A stretch of DNA of 64,000 nucleotides from Coffea arabica (lineage: Eukaryota > Streptophyta > Magnoliopsida > Gentianales > Rubiaceae): assembly GCF_036785885.1 (NCBI RefSeq), contig NC_092314.1, forward strand, positions 19,861,638 through 19,925,637, read 5' to 3'. Position 1 is the stretch's first letter. Every line of letters begins with the position of its first letter. The position numbers and the translations under genes were made by a program. Positions 48,366 to 61,261 of this stretch are shown here, piece after piece. The notes beneath the pieces are model-generated. The model did not search any database. It was not told where the DNA came from and saw nothing but the letters and a program-made list of their open reading frames with translations.

Positions 48366-50963
48366 GAATTTATTTGTACATGCTGTAGCAGATGTCTTGT
48401 TCATCTAACAGTACTTTAGCAATCTCGTAATCATAACTATCTTCAAAGATAATTAGGTAGGCAATTAAACTATGTAAATTAGGAGATCAGATGATAATGA
48501 TAATGAATCAGATTAAGACCTCAAAGAAAGGAAAAGAAATTGTGAAAACTGATGTATATATTATTAGTAGGCATGTATTTTCGACATACGGCACTTCTTG
48601 TAACTAGTATATATGATATTAATTGATGAAGGAAAAAGAAAGAATCAGAAGACAAACTTAAGGAACTATGCACACGTACACAAAATAATTATAGTAACTT
48701 AACAAAAGGAATGAGTTAAAATTCACAAGACAATAATAGACCACTTATATATATACCCTGTTTAATAGTTAATTAAATAGAGCTAGTAATAAAATTTTTA
48801 GATTTTGCTAAGTTACTAATATTTAGTTTGATTTGTGGATCAACTATTTTTCTTTAAGTAAATTAGGTGCTCTTGGATAAATCATGTCAAGTGGGGAGAG
48901 AGATTTCAAAAACGAATGCTTGAATAGTGAGTGTCCCTAATCCCATTGTTAACTCATAAAGTACAGTGTTTTATAAATTTTGTGGTGTATTTCTTTTCAT
49001 CTTGAATTTGGGTGATGCCTCTATAGGAAAAATATGATTGAATTGATGCACTTGTCATGAAATTCTTTATTGGACTAACTGAGTTATATTTTATCCCTTT
49101 TTTTGATAACTGAAAATTGTGCATGCTTGTAAACCTAGTTGTGTACTTTATTATAGTGGGAAGAACTGGACCTATGCAATGTGTGAGTTAGATTTGCCAA
49201 GCTAGCATTGGGATTGGCCAAGCGAACTGGCCATCTTAGCTCTACTATTCACTTGCTTTATGGGATGTTCATAGATTTGGGAGTGTGTGACATGCTTATT
49301 ATAGAATGTGCCTCTTCGAGTTATGATATATATGATTGGGAGACATTTGTTATTTTGAGATTTGTTTCGGCGCGTACTAACTAAGACATGATATCCAAAG
49401 GGCTTCTGACGAAGTCCAACTATATCCATCCCTATATATATATGCTTTATTTGTTTTAGATGAATGTTTGGCCATACATGTTTCTTTATAAATGATTTTA
49501 CCTAATTAATGCAAAATTTTTCTTTAGACGCCATCAACTTTATTTCTTAATAAATGGGCCCTACTAAGTGTAAGCTCACGATACATTGAAATTTGTCTTC
49601 CTTAAAAGTGTGTATACTTGCGAGAAGGGAAAGGAGTGGTGTAAAGATTTTTGTTTTAGTAGTAGCTTGTACATATAGATACACTTAGGATGGTTTTACT
49701 TTTGAATCCTAATGGTTTGAGCCATGTATATATTTATTGTAACATATGTAAATTTTAGTCACTTTTAATTAATCAATTATTTCCTTGTAGTTAGACACAG
49801 CGAGACCAAGACAGGTGCTCCAATGGGTGTTTGGAGGTAGACCCTAGTTAAGGCATTGCAATTTATTTGTTTTACCATGTGTGTTTGAATCCATTTGTCA
49901 AGTGAATATATTTTCTTAGGTTTTAGTGTTTTACTCATGGTTTGAAGTTAAAATGAAAAACTAATGGCTTTAAGTGATCCTTAATACTTGTTTTGATAGG
50001 TTTTGATACAATGATGAAATTGAAGAGGCATTAAATAAAGGTTCATATATGTCAAAAGACATTTAAGAAGTTTGGAAAAAGAAGTTAATCAAGTTATAAC
50101 CGCCTTCAAGAAATTAAGAAAGTCAGCTTTCAAATGTGACTAGGATTTTTAGTTTGATATATTTCTACACTTGAACTACAGAGATCGGGTTGAGACAATT
50201 TTTTTATTCTTTTCAAATATAAAATCAAAGAATACATTCTTATGAACACATCTAAGCCTAATTTCAACATTTTCTATCCAAAAGTTCAAATTACAAAAGG
50301 AATTTGCTGGTCTTACATTTTTGAAAACTTCAAGAATTCTTTTCTGACCAATCAGTGGTATCTTAGACATAACTCTGTACCTAGATATCCAATTGACTTG
50401 ATTTTAATTTGGTACAAACATAATTCATTTTCATACAACTTTCCTCTTTTGCTTCAGAGTTGAATGATCACTATTCAGAGTTATTTCTGCTTCAAATTGG
50501 TGGTAGAATAATCTAAATCCAATCTTGACAAAGTTTTCTACTCGTATACTCGTATGAATTCCAATTCCTTTCATCTATAAAAGGGGTAATTTGTGGACGA
50601 ATTTAAGGATCTTTTAGGCATATTTTGGAGTCTATAAATAATGTTGATCTCTAATTAAACTTAGTTTTATTAGGTTAGAGTAAGATTAGTGTACGTTTTT
50701 CTTTGCTTAATACAACTTTAGAAAAAGATTGGAGGAAGAAGAAGAAACTCTTTGGCTGTCTTAGAATTACAGTTTCTTTTCTTTTCTTTTCTTTTTATTT
50801 AATTCCATCTTGCTTATATTTTTGTATTGTGTTCTAAATTTTAATTATGTTAACCAAATTTCTTGTTTTTAAGGATAGATAGAATCAATTATTCCTTCGT
50901 TAATAATCTTTCTTGGTTGATTGGTAATTCTTATGCATATTATTTTATACCTTTATCTTTGGC

Positions 50964-51031
<68 letters not shown>

Positions 51032-51885
51032 CTACACCACCCATATCAGGTGGCAATTATTTTTCACCTTTATAATTAAAAGGCGGTTAATTTTAAAGCA
51101 TCTAAGATATTAATTGACTAACGAGAGTTTTAATTAATATTTGTTGGTGAAGGTATAAACTTCATTACTCACAAAAATAAGGAATGAGTAAAAGATTTTT
51201 GCATGATCTTATGAATATAATGACTTTTTAATTTGTTTTTTTATCACGAAAGTAGACTTAGACTTGTTCTTGAGAAAAGTAACGCACTAGCTAAAGTAAG
51301 TGTTATGACATATTGAGATCTACCACAGATTAGCACATGAGATAATTAATTGATCAAGATAAAGTTTTTTGCTAAGATAATTGAGAAAATCTAGATCCTA
51401 AAAATCGTTTACCTGGTTTAGTTATACATAATTTTGTTCCTTGTTTGACATCTTCATGCTGTTTTCTAATCTAATAATAAAGAAGTTTGACAATGTTACT
51501 ATTTAGTAATCTTCTATGTGAGATACAACACCTGACTACTCACCTTGCCTGCATAGAATCCATGCTTTTACAGATGATAAGTAATGGAACTCTGCGCATG
51601 CACCCAATGTTGAGGTTACATTCTCCTTGGGGTACTGCAGCCTATAAGAATTTTGTAATGTGTTTCCTACTAAGTTATCAACATGGAAAACTAATTTAGA
51701 GCAACTAAGAATCTAAACTTGGAACTTTGCAACAACACTCGATGCGCTGCATACTGAGATGGATAATTAAAAAATAGGAAAGCTTCTAATAATAATTGCA
51801 TGTAGGAGCATGCATCTCTATTTTGTGTGTAGTATGGTCATGCGACTTTTTGCCCAGGTATCCTATATTACTCAAACGGTTTGAA
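48366..51885. other. AT-rich intergenic region, no gene seen
   Basis: It holds a (TA)n microsatellite (50967-51029) and long AT-rich stretches. No protein domain, RNA gene or element terminus is recognised. Confidence 0.55.
50967..51029. repeat. (TA)31 microsatellite
   Basis: Pure alternating TA over about 63 bp. The Ile/Tyr-rich open frame across it is an artefact. Confidence 0.95.
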
Positions 51886-52593
51886 TCATTTCTAATTTTT
51901 CATGTTCATGAGATTTGTTAGTATAAAAGCTCTTAATTTATACAAAATTTACAAGTACAATTAAGTAAACCACAAAATCAAGAAACTAAAACTTATTTAT
52001 TAATTGTGGTTTAGCAAAAAAAAAAAAAAAGAATGCAAGTTTTATGTTTACAACTAACTAAATTGGTAAATTAAGAAATAAAACTTTTTTATTTTCAGTT
52101 GTGCAATCCAAGTTGAATGACATTTAAGGGCTTCTTGATGAATCATTTTGCTTAACCAATTAGATATTGTCCAAAGTTGCTCTAATCTTCGCTTTCATAC
52201 AATAATTATTAAAAGAAAAAAATGTCAAATATAAAAAGATACAGCAATACTACAAGTACAAAAATTTAAACTGTAGAAACGTGAAATAAAATATTGTTTA
52301 TTTATGTTTGGCATAATCCATGTCTAGTGCCTTTTAATTTATCAAATCAGAAGTGTAAAACATGTTCTTGATGGCACATTTCGTTACATCAAGTAAAAAT
52401 GGTTTGACCCCATCTAATTTCTATTTTCATGCATTTTGTTAGTTACAAAAGATATCAATTACTAAATGATAAAAGATTTGAGAAGTACAAATAATTAAAT
52501 TACGAAATTAAGAAACTAAGTATTTTCTCTCACTTATACTATAAAAAAATTTTTAAAATGAAGTATTTGTCTTTGCAGTGGTACTTGTGTTGC

Positions 52594-54144
52594 TTTTTTT
52601 TTTTTTTTTGGCAAACCCCATGCTCGGGGGTGGGATGCCAGCCCAACTTTTATTAGAAGAAATAAAAAATACATAGCGAGGGACCACACCTTACCTCTAG
52701 CCTATGAGACCGATTAGACAAAGTTACTATCCATGTCTACCCCTACGAAAACTAGGACACCTATCTAAAGTAATATCTCCTCTAACCATGCGGGGAAGGG
52801 CAAGGAAGGAACTATAAACAAACGTCTCCCCAGAATCAGCCCCAATCTTAGAAAGTCCATCCGCAGGTTTATTCGCCTCTCGAAAGCAATGTGAGATCTC
52901 TCTGTAATGATGGCTATACTACAACAATTCTTGTAACTCCCGCTGCACCATCCATGGACACTTAGCTCTCCTCTGGATAATGTGGATAAGAACCAACGAG
53001 TCAGACTCCAAATGTAAATTGGCCAATCCCCGAGCTAGTCCTAACCACATCCCATGGAGTAACACCCTCATTTCCACTTGTAAACTAGTCATCTCCCCAA
53101 AATAACAAGAAAAAGCTAACAGGAACCTCCCATCACTATGTCGGAACAGACCTCCCCCTCTACTCCTCCCCAAATTACCCCTCGAACACCCATCTGAGTT
53201 TAATTTTACCACTGGACATCTCCATCTAACCGTCAACACATTCACAGACATTCTCAACCTAGCTACCGCATCTAGGAGAAAAGACCACGACCTAGGCATA
53301 CTCACCCCCTGAAAACGAGCGCCAAAACTATCATGAAGTTCATTAACAATTTGACCACAAACTTGTGTCACAGTCGCCACCCTCCCTTTAAAGACAAACT
53401 TATTTCTCATTTTCCATAAGTTCCAACAAATCAATGCGGTCAGAATTCGAAACAAGAATCGAATATACATAGTTCGACCAGATTTCAACCACCAAGCAAT
53501 CACCTTATGCCTTATCGTGAGAGCTTCCCCAAACCCTTCGATCGACACTTCAAAGAAACCCCAGACTTGTCTAGCAAACTCACCAGTGCAAAAGATATGG
53601 TTAATAGTTTCTTGAGAAGAATGCCAACAGCAAAAACAATGAGACGGGCTGACCACACCAAACTTATGTAGTACATCCATAACCGGCAGCCGACCATTCA
53701 TCAATTGTACCATAACAAAAGAAATTTTCAAAGGCAAAAACTGATGCCATAAAAAGGAGAAGATACTAGAACTATTACCACCTTGTCGCACTACCTAATA
53801 TGCCGATGCTATAGAAAACTCACCCGAGCTAGTTGGATACCAAATCATTTTGTCCACCTAATCCGAAGAAGGAGGAGCCGCCTCCAAGACCCTGTGCACC
53901 CAACTCATAGGCAACACATCATATAACCTCTGCCAATTCCAGCAACCTTGAACCACGAACTCCGCAAGCGACTGTTCCTAGAAAGTTTCCACCTCTTGAC
54001 ATAGTGGCCCCGATCCTAACCAATTGTCATGCCAAAAACTTAAATTTCCGCTACCCAATATCCATCGTATATTCCTCTCCGCCACCACCTGAACGTCCAT
54101 CATCCTCCTCCAAGTGGATGATCCACCACCTGAACGTCCATCAT
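52594..54144 (-). mobile_element. 5'-truncated LINE (non-LTR retrotransposon), copy 1
   Basis: The element runs on the minus strand and ends in a poly(A) tail (poly-T on the plus strand at 52594-52609). The decayed reading frame includes GSGNLSFWHDNWLGSGPL, LAEFVVQGCWNW and VDKMIWYPTSSGEFSIASAY, then the long open part at 53791-52919, and ends near a stop at 52727-52729. These are the C-terminal zinc-binding (zf-RVT) and RNase H regions of plant L1-type LINEs. The RT and endonuclease are missing by 5' truncation, as is common for LINEs. Confidence 0.9.
52727..54120 (-). pseudogene. LINE ORF2 C-terminus: zf-RVT and RNase H domains
   Basis: The region between RT and RNase H has the zf-RVT Cys/His pattern (CFCCWHSSQETINHIFCTG, about 53640-53585). 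RNase H follows with KLNSDGCSRGN (about 53195), the Glu helix SLQVEMRVLLHGMWLGLARG (about 53085) and LESDSLVLIHII (about 53005). After a TAG at about 52918 the same frame continues as SHCFREANKPADGLSKIGAD, which holds the last conserved Asp, to a stop at 52727-52729. Further stops lie upstream (for example near 53796, 53860 and 53980). It cannot encode a working protein. Confidence 0.9.
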
Positions 54145-54258
54145 GGATTGTTCGAATAGCTATTTTGGACGATATTTAATTGGTTAAAGTAAATGAACAA
54201 TCCATTTTTGCCAATTGGACCAGATCTAGCTTGGATTTAAATATCGTCCAAAATAGCT
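54145..54258. repeat. Perfect 21-bp inverted repeat, potential hairpin
   Basis: 54158-54178 and 54238-54258 are exact reverse complements over 21 bp. Within the spacer, GAACAATCC (54195-54203) also pairs with GGATTGTTC (54145-54153). It abuts the 5' end of LINE copy 1. Confidence 0.8.
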
Positions 54259-54650
54259 GTATCTTCATTTTCATACAATAATTTAGCAAAGGATTTCTAA
54301 TATGAAAAGATACAATAATTGTGCGAGTACGAAAATTAAACCATAAAATAGAGAAACAAAATTCCAAGTAAAAATTTTTCCAAAACCATTCTAATCTTCA
54401 TTTCTTACACAAGTGCACAAGTTTTCTTAACTAACACATTTACTTTTATCAAATAAAAATGGTTTTAACTGTTCTCTTTTCTTATTTTCATTTATATGTT
54501 TACTGAAAAAAGCTTTCAATTATTGAAATTCTCACAAATGTTAGGAGTACTAGTAATTAAACTTGCATATTGAGAAACAAAAACTTTTTTGTTCACTATA
54601 GTACAATACAAACTGATTGGTATTACAAATTTTCTATTTGACAAAAAAAA

Positions 54651-55480
54651 ATCTTTTTTGGGGTTTAAAATATTACCTGTTATGCTGGGGGGAGTTTAGC
54701 TTGCCCCTACTGATTTTATTAATTAATAAAAAAAATAGTGTGAGAAGGGAATAAATCTTACCTTAAGTATATGATACAAATATAACATATGCACTATGCA
54801 ATATTCATTTTATCTAATCTAATGAGACCTCTAACTCAACTAGGAAATATTGGAAAGATTGTAGAAAGAACTTCATCTTGTAAATCTACCTAGTGTTGCT
54901 AACTCATCTGTTGTCGCATTTGCTTGTCTAAATATAGGATAGAAAGTGCACGGTCTGCCTGCAATGAGCCATTTGATATCTTGGATAGTGGAGTCAATCT
55001 TCCATAGAATCGATGATAAGCCTGACAATATATCCATCATATCTGTCAACATGAAGGATTTGAAAATTATGTCGTATATCAAGAGCAATTCCTTGTAAAG
55101 TCGGCATTGCTTCCACCTCCATGCTTCTCATATTCCCTAAGTTGAAAAAGCAACAATCATTCGACCAAATGTGTCTCTAACCTATCCACCACTACCAGAT
55201 GATCTAGGATTGACGATTGAAGAACCATCCACATTAAGCTTGTGAGTTGATAGTTGTGGAGGTTGCTAAGAAATTGCAACTGGTACTGTTGACTTCCTTT
55301 TTTTTCATCCAATTCAGTAAGCCATTGATTAAGAACAAATCATCAGAGCCTTCATACCAACTAAATGGATAAGCTTGAAAGAGAGAGAGATAGCAACTAC
55401 TTTTGAACTTGATGACAAATCCTCCTAACATTGTAAATTTTACCTTCATAGAAGCCACCCATCTTGCTTTCCACGTCTCC
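54651..55480 (-). mobile_element. 5'-truncated LINE, copy 2 (RNase H fragment)
   Basis: The minus strand from about 55240 reads HKLNVDGSSIVNPRSSGSGG, then, through frameshifts, GRMIVAFS, MEVEAMPTLQGIALDI, SMED and FRQANATTDELATLGRF. This is the RNase H core order of plant LINEs (DG, E, D, and the final Asp in TDELA). The 3' part (about 54660-54730) resembles the 3' UTR of LINE copy 1 (CCCATGCTCGGGGG against TGTTATGCTGGGGGG on the plus strand). It is heavily mutated and older than copy 1; the upstream boundary is approximate. Confidence 0.65.
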
Positions 55481-55610
55481 TAACAAATAAAAGGGCTTCT
55501 CATTGATTCATTTACTTTAATAAATTACATATTTTGTTCAAAACTGCTTTAATCTTTATTTTTGTACATTAATCAGTTTAAAAAGCTTTTTTAATAAGAA
55601 AAGATACTGT

Positions 55611-57057
55611 AATGCCCAAAGCAACCTAAGAGGGGGTTGAATTAGATTGATTAACAACTAAGCAAATTAAGTCAAATATTCATCCAATTTAAACTCGTCA
55701 TATTACGTAAGTGAGCAGACACATAAACAAATAGAATGTGATAAAACTAAAGTAATAAAATCACATATCATTAATCAAGTAAGGGAACAATAGCGTAAGA
55801 AGGAAAGCAAACCAAATGAATTGGTAACTTCAACGGCATCTTCGTGAGCTCCAAAACTTTACCAAACTTAGAGGTCAATCAACTAGGTGCTTCTTCTAAT
55901 TATTGGTGATGCAAAGCAACTTGTATAAAGAAGGGTTCACTCCTAGCTCAGACTAAGTATCCCAACTCTAGTTGAGTCAAGAAATTTTACAACTCATCCT
56001 AGTTAACTCTCTGTAAATTACAATTAAATGCCCACTCTAACAATGAACAACACTTACACGTGAATCTCAACTTCTTCAAGGTTTTACTCCTCCTTAATGA
56101 GAAATTTCACAAAAGTTTAAAGTGAAATTTCCCACACCTATACAATATTTAAAGTGTTTTTTAATTCAAAAATCACTCTTGAAAACTTGTATTCCATATA
56201 AGCAAAAGTTCCTTCTTTTCAGACTTGAAGATATTTGTAATTAAGTAGTGAAATTTTGCACCAAAAGTCTCTCCAACGTTCAAAAAGACTAGATGTTGGA
56301 CCTGTCAGACATCCAATTCAAATGCTCTATGTCTAAACCATTGCTTGATTCTACTTTGGGGTCTCTTAGCTAAAACATTCAGATATTTGATAGAAATGCT
56401 TATATGTCTTGTGGATTATATGACAGCAATAGAGAGTTTAGCCAACTTATCGGACATCTAACAGGCATGTTATGCATCTGAGAGAGCGTTCAAAGGTTAG
56501 CAACAATTTTTTCTTCAATACTTTGGACGTTCGATCATATACCATGCGTCCGAGGTTGCATCCGAAGTCCACTTCATTTGCTTCTTGAAGAGCTACAAAT
56601 GTCCGATCAACCCAACCTGCATTCGAAGTTTCGTCCGATGTTCAGCGAAAATCTTCTTTTCTTCTTGTTCTTCTTCTTTCTTTTGCCAATTATTTGAGCA
56701 CCTATGCTAATAAAATTCTCACTAAAAATATTAGTCCAAATTATTGTTTTGACTTGTTAATCATTAAAACCAAGAATTGATCAACCTAAGCCTTCAACCT
56801 TCCCTTTTTTATGATGACAAATGAAATGATGATTTCTTTGATCAAATAAATTCAAATAGACTCTCCATTACCCTATGGTATCTCAAGTAAAACTCCCCCC
56901 AAGTACAAGCCCAACTTTTAAAGAAATATCATTCAATCTTCTCCTTCTTTTGATATCATCAAAAATAAATAAGTACAAAGGGACATTGTACATGAACAAG
57001 GAATTGCAAGAAACTCCCACTAAAGTTGAGGAAATATTGATTTTGATCAAATGTTTC
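55611..57057. other. Possible decayed copia-type LTR sequence
   Basis: Phrases such as CCTAAGAGGGGGTTGAATTAG (first 20 bases near 55630) and a pyrimidine run followed by TTGATATCATCAAAAA near 56945-56965 recall ends of plant Ty1/copia LTRs. No paired LTR, TSD or protein domain was found. No gene is recognised here. Confidence 0.3.
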
Positions 57058-58614
57058 TGTGAGGCCCCGAAATTTTACTTGTTTTATAGCTCTTATTTGA
57101 ACTTACTTGCCTTAAATTCTTGGTTGCTTTTATGGTTGAATCATGATTTTTCTCTTGTTGTATTATTTAACTTGGTGCATGTTAAGTTTCATAGTACATT
57201 ACACTAGTGTGACCAACTAGTGAGGTATGTGCAATAAATTTGGTAGATTTGAAGGAGTTTTATATACAAAGGATTATGTGACAAGAGGTGTTAAGAGTTA
57301 ATTAGAGGAGTATTAGATATGTTAGTGATTGGAAACAAATAGAGAAACAAAAAAATAAACAATACATCTTTCATTGCCATTTGTCAACTAGTCTACCAAG
57401 TTTGACCAAGACCCTTGACCAAGACTAAGTTTTCTTCTTATCCAACTTGAGCTCTTATCATTTCACTATTTCTTCTTCTTGATCCTTGGCCTTGGCGAAT
57501 TTGGAGAGGAGAAACGAGGGAGAAAACCACAAAAAAATCCAGCCTTGATTTCTTGCTTGAATCATGAAGAATCCAACGAAAAATCCTAATTTAGTCCGAT
57601 CAATCTTGAGGTAAGTTTGGAGGGAAGCTTTTGGTGAAGTTTTGGAAGAAGAAAATCTTACATCCCTCTTGATTTGCTTGTCATTTTGGGGTTGGAGGTC
57701 AAGAGGTAAACTTTGCTAGAAAACCTAACTTTCTTGATGTTTATATGATGATTTACTAGTTTTACTTGAGGAACAACTAGATTTTCTTGATATATGATGA
57801 TTTCCTAAGTTTACTTGATGAACTACTAGATGTTACTACTAGGTTTTTAGTTTACTTGATGTATGTTGCTTTAGGGTGAAAAAAGCATGACTTTTATGGA
57901 AGATTTCATGGTTTCCAAACTTATATTCGAATTTCCAGCTTTAGGGTTAATTTCCAGCTTTGATCGATATTTTCCAGCCTTGAGTTGAGAGTTTCCAGCT
58001 TTGATATGGACTTGTGAGTTTGATATGAAGATATCTAGCTTGGATATGCACTTCTAGCTTTGTTATACGATTTTTCCAGGTCTAGTAGTTAATTTCCAAC
58101 TTTGCTATGTTAATTTACACCCTTGGAATGCCAATTTCAGCTTTATTAGGAGATGTTCAAGTTTTGGCTTGCAATTTTAGTTTTGATATGAATATTTCCA
58201 TGCTTTGGTTTGAAATTCCAGCTTTGAGATGAAAAAATTTCAGCTTTGGTGTAAGTGATTTGGAGCTTGTTATATATGTTCAAAGTTGATAGTTTTGTAG
58301 CCTTGATTGAGGTTCATTTACTATGACACTAAGATGTGAATTGGATGGTTAACTTGAAAAATGGAGACATATCGCTGGATTTTCTCCTTGTTGGTCAAGT
58401 GAGGGTTGAGGTGTGAATTTAGGGCATTTTGTCTTCCTCTTGCATATGACTTTTCTCAAAACACTTGTTACAATCTATTTCTTTGCATGTGTGTTACTTT
58501 TGGGCCAAAACAAAGAGGTTTAAGAAGGGAAAAACCTAGCTTTCCAAACTAATTGCTTGCTGGAAAATTTTCGCAGGAAGCGCTGCGCAACTTTGGGAAA
58601 TTGACTATAACTTC

Positions 58615-61261
58615 CACTACAAAAATTTATGTGACAACAAAAATCTTGTCACAGATAACCTAATTCAGTGACGACATCAGGTGTCATCACAGATGAGTAC
58701 AGCACAAGCATAATCAGTGACAACATTGGAAGTTGTCATTCTCAACTCGTCACGAAATAGTTGGCGCGCATCTCATTTGATGCCGCGGGAAATGATTTTA
58801 TGACAACTCAAGTAAAGTCGTCACAAACGCTCTTTCTACAGTGACAACATAACTTGTTGTCATTGAAAGTCTACCCGATTCCAATTTTGTGACAACTTTT
58901 TGCATCACTGTATACTACAGTATTTTCATCAACTTTCACTAATTCTACTATGACACCCTAATTTTACTTTTTAGCCCCCAATTCTTTTATATTAGCAAAA
59001 GCACTGAAGATATGACACCCTAATTTTATAATTTAGCCCCTATTCATTATGTATTAACAAAATGCAAATGATATAATAACAAACTATTTTTAGATATTTG
59101 TAATTTTTGCTAAGTTGACATAATAGACATGTCTGAGCATAAAAATTTTTTCATGAATTGTTTATTATTACTTATAACAACCCCCAAAAATCAATAACTG
59201 AAATAATTTGAAAAAGTGTAATTGAATATAATTTGTAGTCTAATGTTAGCACTGTAAAAGATTAGTATAACGTGTAATACATCATAAGTAATAATTATTT
59301 TCATATGGAATGGGTATATACGAAATTAAAATTATTCAGTAAAATACCTGTCGTGCAATAAGATTGAGAGTTGTAACACATTTAACAGAATATTTGATTA
59401 CATGTTTCTTTTAATTTATTATAAAAACTAAGTAATAGACAAAGAGTAGGATAAGCATGAGTAAGAAGTGCTATACTATATATAAGCAATTCTATAGTAT
59501 TTTCATCAAATTTCACTAATTCTACTATGGCACCCTAATTTTATTATTTAGCCCCCAATTCTTTTATATGAGCAAAAGCACAGAAGATATGACACCCTAA
59601 TTTTATAATTTAGCCCCTATTCATTACGTATTAGCAAAATGCAAATGATATAATAACAAAATAGTTTTAGATATTTGTAATTTTTGCTAAGTTGACATAA
59701 TAGACATGTCTGAGCATAAAAATTTTTTCATGAATTGTTTATTATTACTTATAACAACCCCCAAAAATCAATAACTGAAATAATTTGAAAAAGTGTAATT
59801 GAATATAATTTGTAGTCTAATGTTAGCACTGTGAAAGATTAGTATAACGTGTAATACATCATAAGTAATAATTATTTTCATATGGAATGGGTATATACGA
59901 AATTAAAATTATTCAGTAAAATATCTGTCGTGCAATAAGATTGAGAGTTGTAACACATTTAACAGAATATTTGATTACATGTTTCTTTTAATTTATTATA
60001 AAAACTAAGTAATAGACAAAGAGTAGGATAAGCATGAGTAAGAAGTGCTATACTGTATATAAGCAATTCTATGCATGTTAAATTTTTGAAACATGTTTTA
60101 TTGTGTAAGTTTTATTGTAAGGTAATTTCTTAAATAATTTGTATATTGAGTTGTCCAAACCCAAAAAGATGTATATAGACACAAACAAGCACACATATAT
60201 ATACATGCACAAAAAAGAAACCAATATCAAATAATTTATTTGATATTTATAGATGAGATTAAGGAAAAAAAAAAGAGATTAAGTATGAAAAAAGAAACCT
60301 GAAAAAAAAAATTTGACCAGGGGAAAAAAAAAAGAAAAAAGATGTATGAAGCTAAAGGCGTGAATCCTGGAATCTCAAAGACGTGCTTAGATGCCAAAAA
60401 AAAAGAGCGCCAGTCTGAAACCTGAAAGAGGCGCGAGGCGGGTGACTGAAATCTCTACAAAACGACGTCGTTTTTGGTTGTTCACAAACAAACAAAAGTG
60501 TCGCCGCTTCTCTCTTCCAACACTTAGACAAATTTCATTCTCAGTCTTTCCTTCCTATGGTGAACACCGAAAAACTCTGGACCTCAAACACCTTCTGCTT
60601 CCGCAAAATGCTCCTCTAAAGCACCATTGACGAGTGCCAATCTTCAGGTCAAGCTCGCCGAAGAAGCGAAGTCAGAACACTTCCAAGCTCCCTCCTCGTT
60701 CCGCGACTTCAGCTTAGACTTTTCTCCGACCCCCTCTTCAGCTAATTGTGCGGTATGTGTTTTTTTTTTCTTTCAAAAGCTGCTCAGCCTTCTATTGTAA
60801 AGACTAATTTATGAACTAGATTGTTAATTAGCAGTGGGGAAGGTAATACTCTTGGCCAAATCGCATCCGAAACACTTGCGATCTGGAGTATGAACAGTGT
60901 TAGGGTTCATCCAAGAATTTTTTTTTCTTTTGTGGATTTTTTCACTGTTTTCGAGAAATTTGGACTGATTAAACCAAAAATTGCTTGCTTTATATTTTGA
61001 TGGAACCTTTTTGCGATTAGGATGGTCAGAACCGGCTTTCTTTGAGGAGCTATGAAATGTGAACATTTTTTGACTGCATTAATTTGGTTGGATGAAAGAG
61101 AAATTAAACAATTTGTCGTGCCATTTAATTGCTTCCTTAAGGGGAAGAGAACTTGACTGATTTGCCTAATTTATTTGGCTGTTTTAAATGTACTTTATGC
61201 CATACCATGTAATTTACTCTCTGGTTCTCTCTCTCTCTCTCTCTCTGGTAATCAAGCATGC
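58615..61261. mobile_element. CACTA transposon copy 2, left part, broken by large LTR G
   Basis: It begins CACTACAAAAATTT at 58615 and matches, as reverse complement, the right end of CACTA element 1 (47889 down to about 45935) at very high identity. It lacks about 23 bp just inside the terminal repeat and has a 577-bp tandem duplication that is single in element 1. It also keeps about 113 bp (near 60907-61020) absent from element 1. The promoter/first-exon-like segment is at 60410-60760. The copy stops at 61261, where LTR G is inserted; the rest lies outside the window. Confidence 0.9.
58919..60072. repeat. 577-bp tandem duplication inside CACTA copy 2
   Basis: Unit 1 is 58919-59495 and unit 2 is 59496-60072, both starting AGTATTTTCATCAA. 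They differ at only a few positions by eye (for example TATGACACCC against TATGGCACCC). Element 1 has a single unit (about 46990-47565). Confidence 0.9.

Larger units (their letters stand above)
51890..55610. repeat. Diverged direct-repeat field split by two LINE insertions
   Basis: Related blocks recur outside the LINEs. AGAAACTAAAAC-like words occur near 51981, 52074, 52512, 54351 and 54573. TTTTCATACAATAATT-like words occur near 52194, 54267 and (weaker) 55558. GATACA...GAGTAC-like words occur near 52239 and 54308. Spacing is irregular, about 90-500 bp after discounting the LINEs, so this is an old, decayed repeat and not a clean satellite. Confidence 0.45.

Noticed and set aside
50863..51075. 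70-aa frame with an Ile/Tyr run
   Set aside because: It is translated from a pure TA microsatellite.
60391..60630. 79-aa open frame, also 82 aa in CACTA copy 1 (46441-46689, minus)
   Set aside because: Its sequence is conserved only because the two CACTA copies are nearly identical. A different frame of the same segment looks more like the ancestral coding exon, and no known domain is seen.
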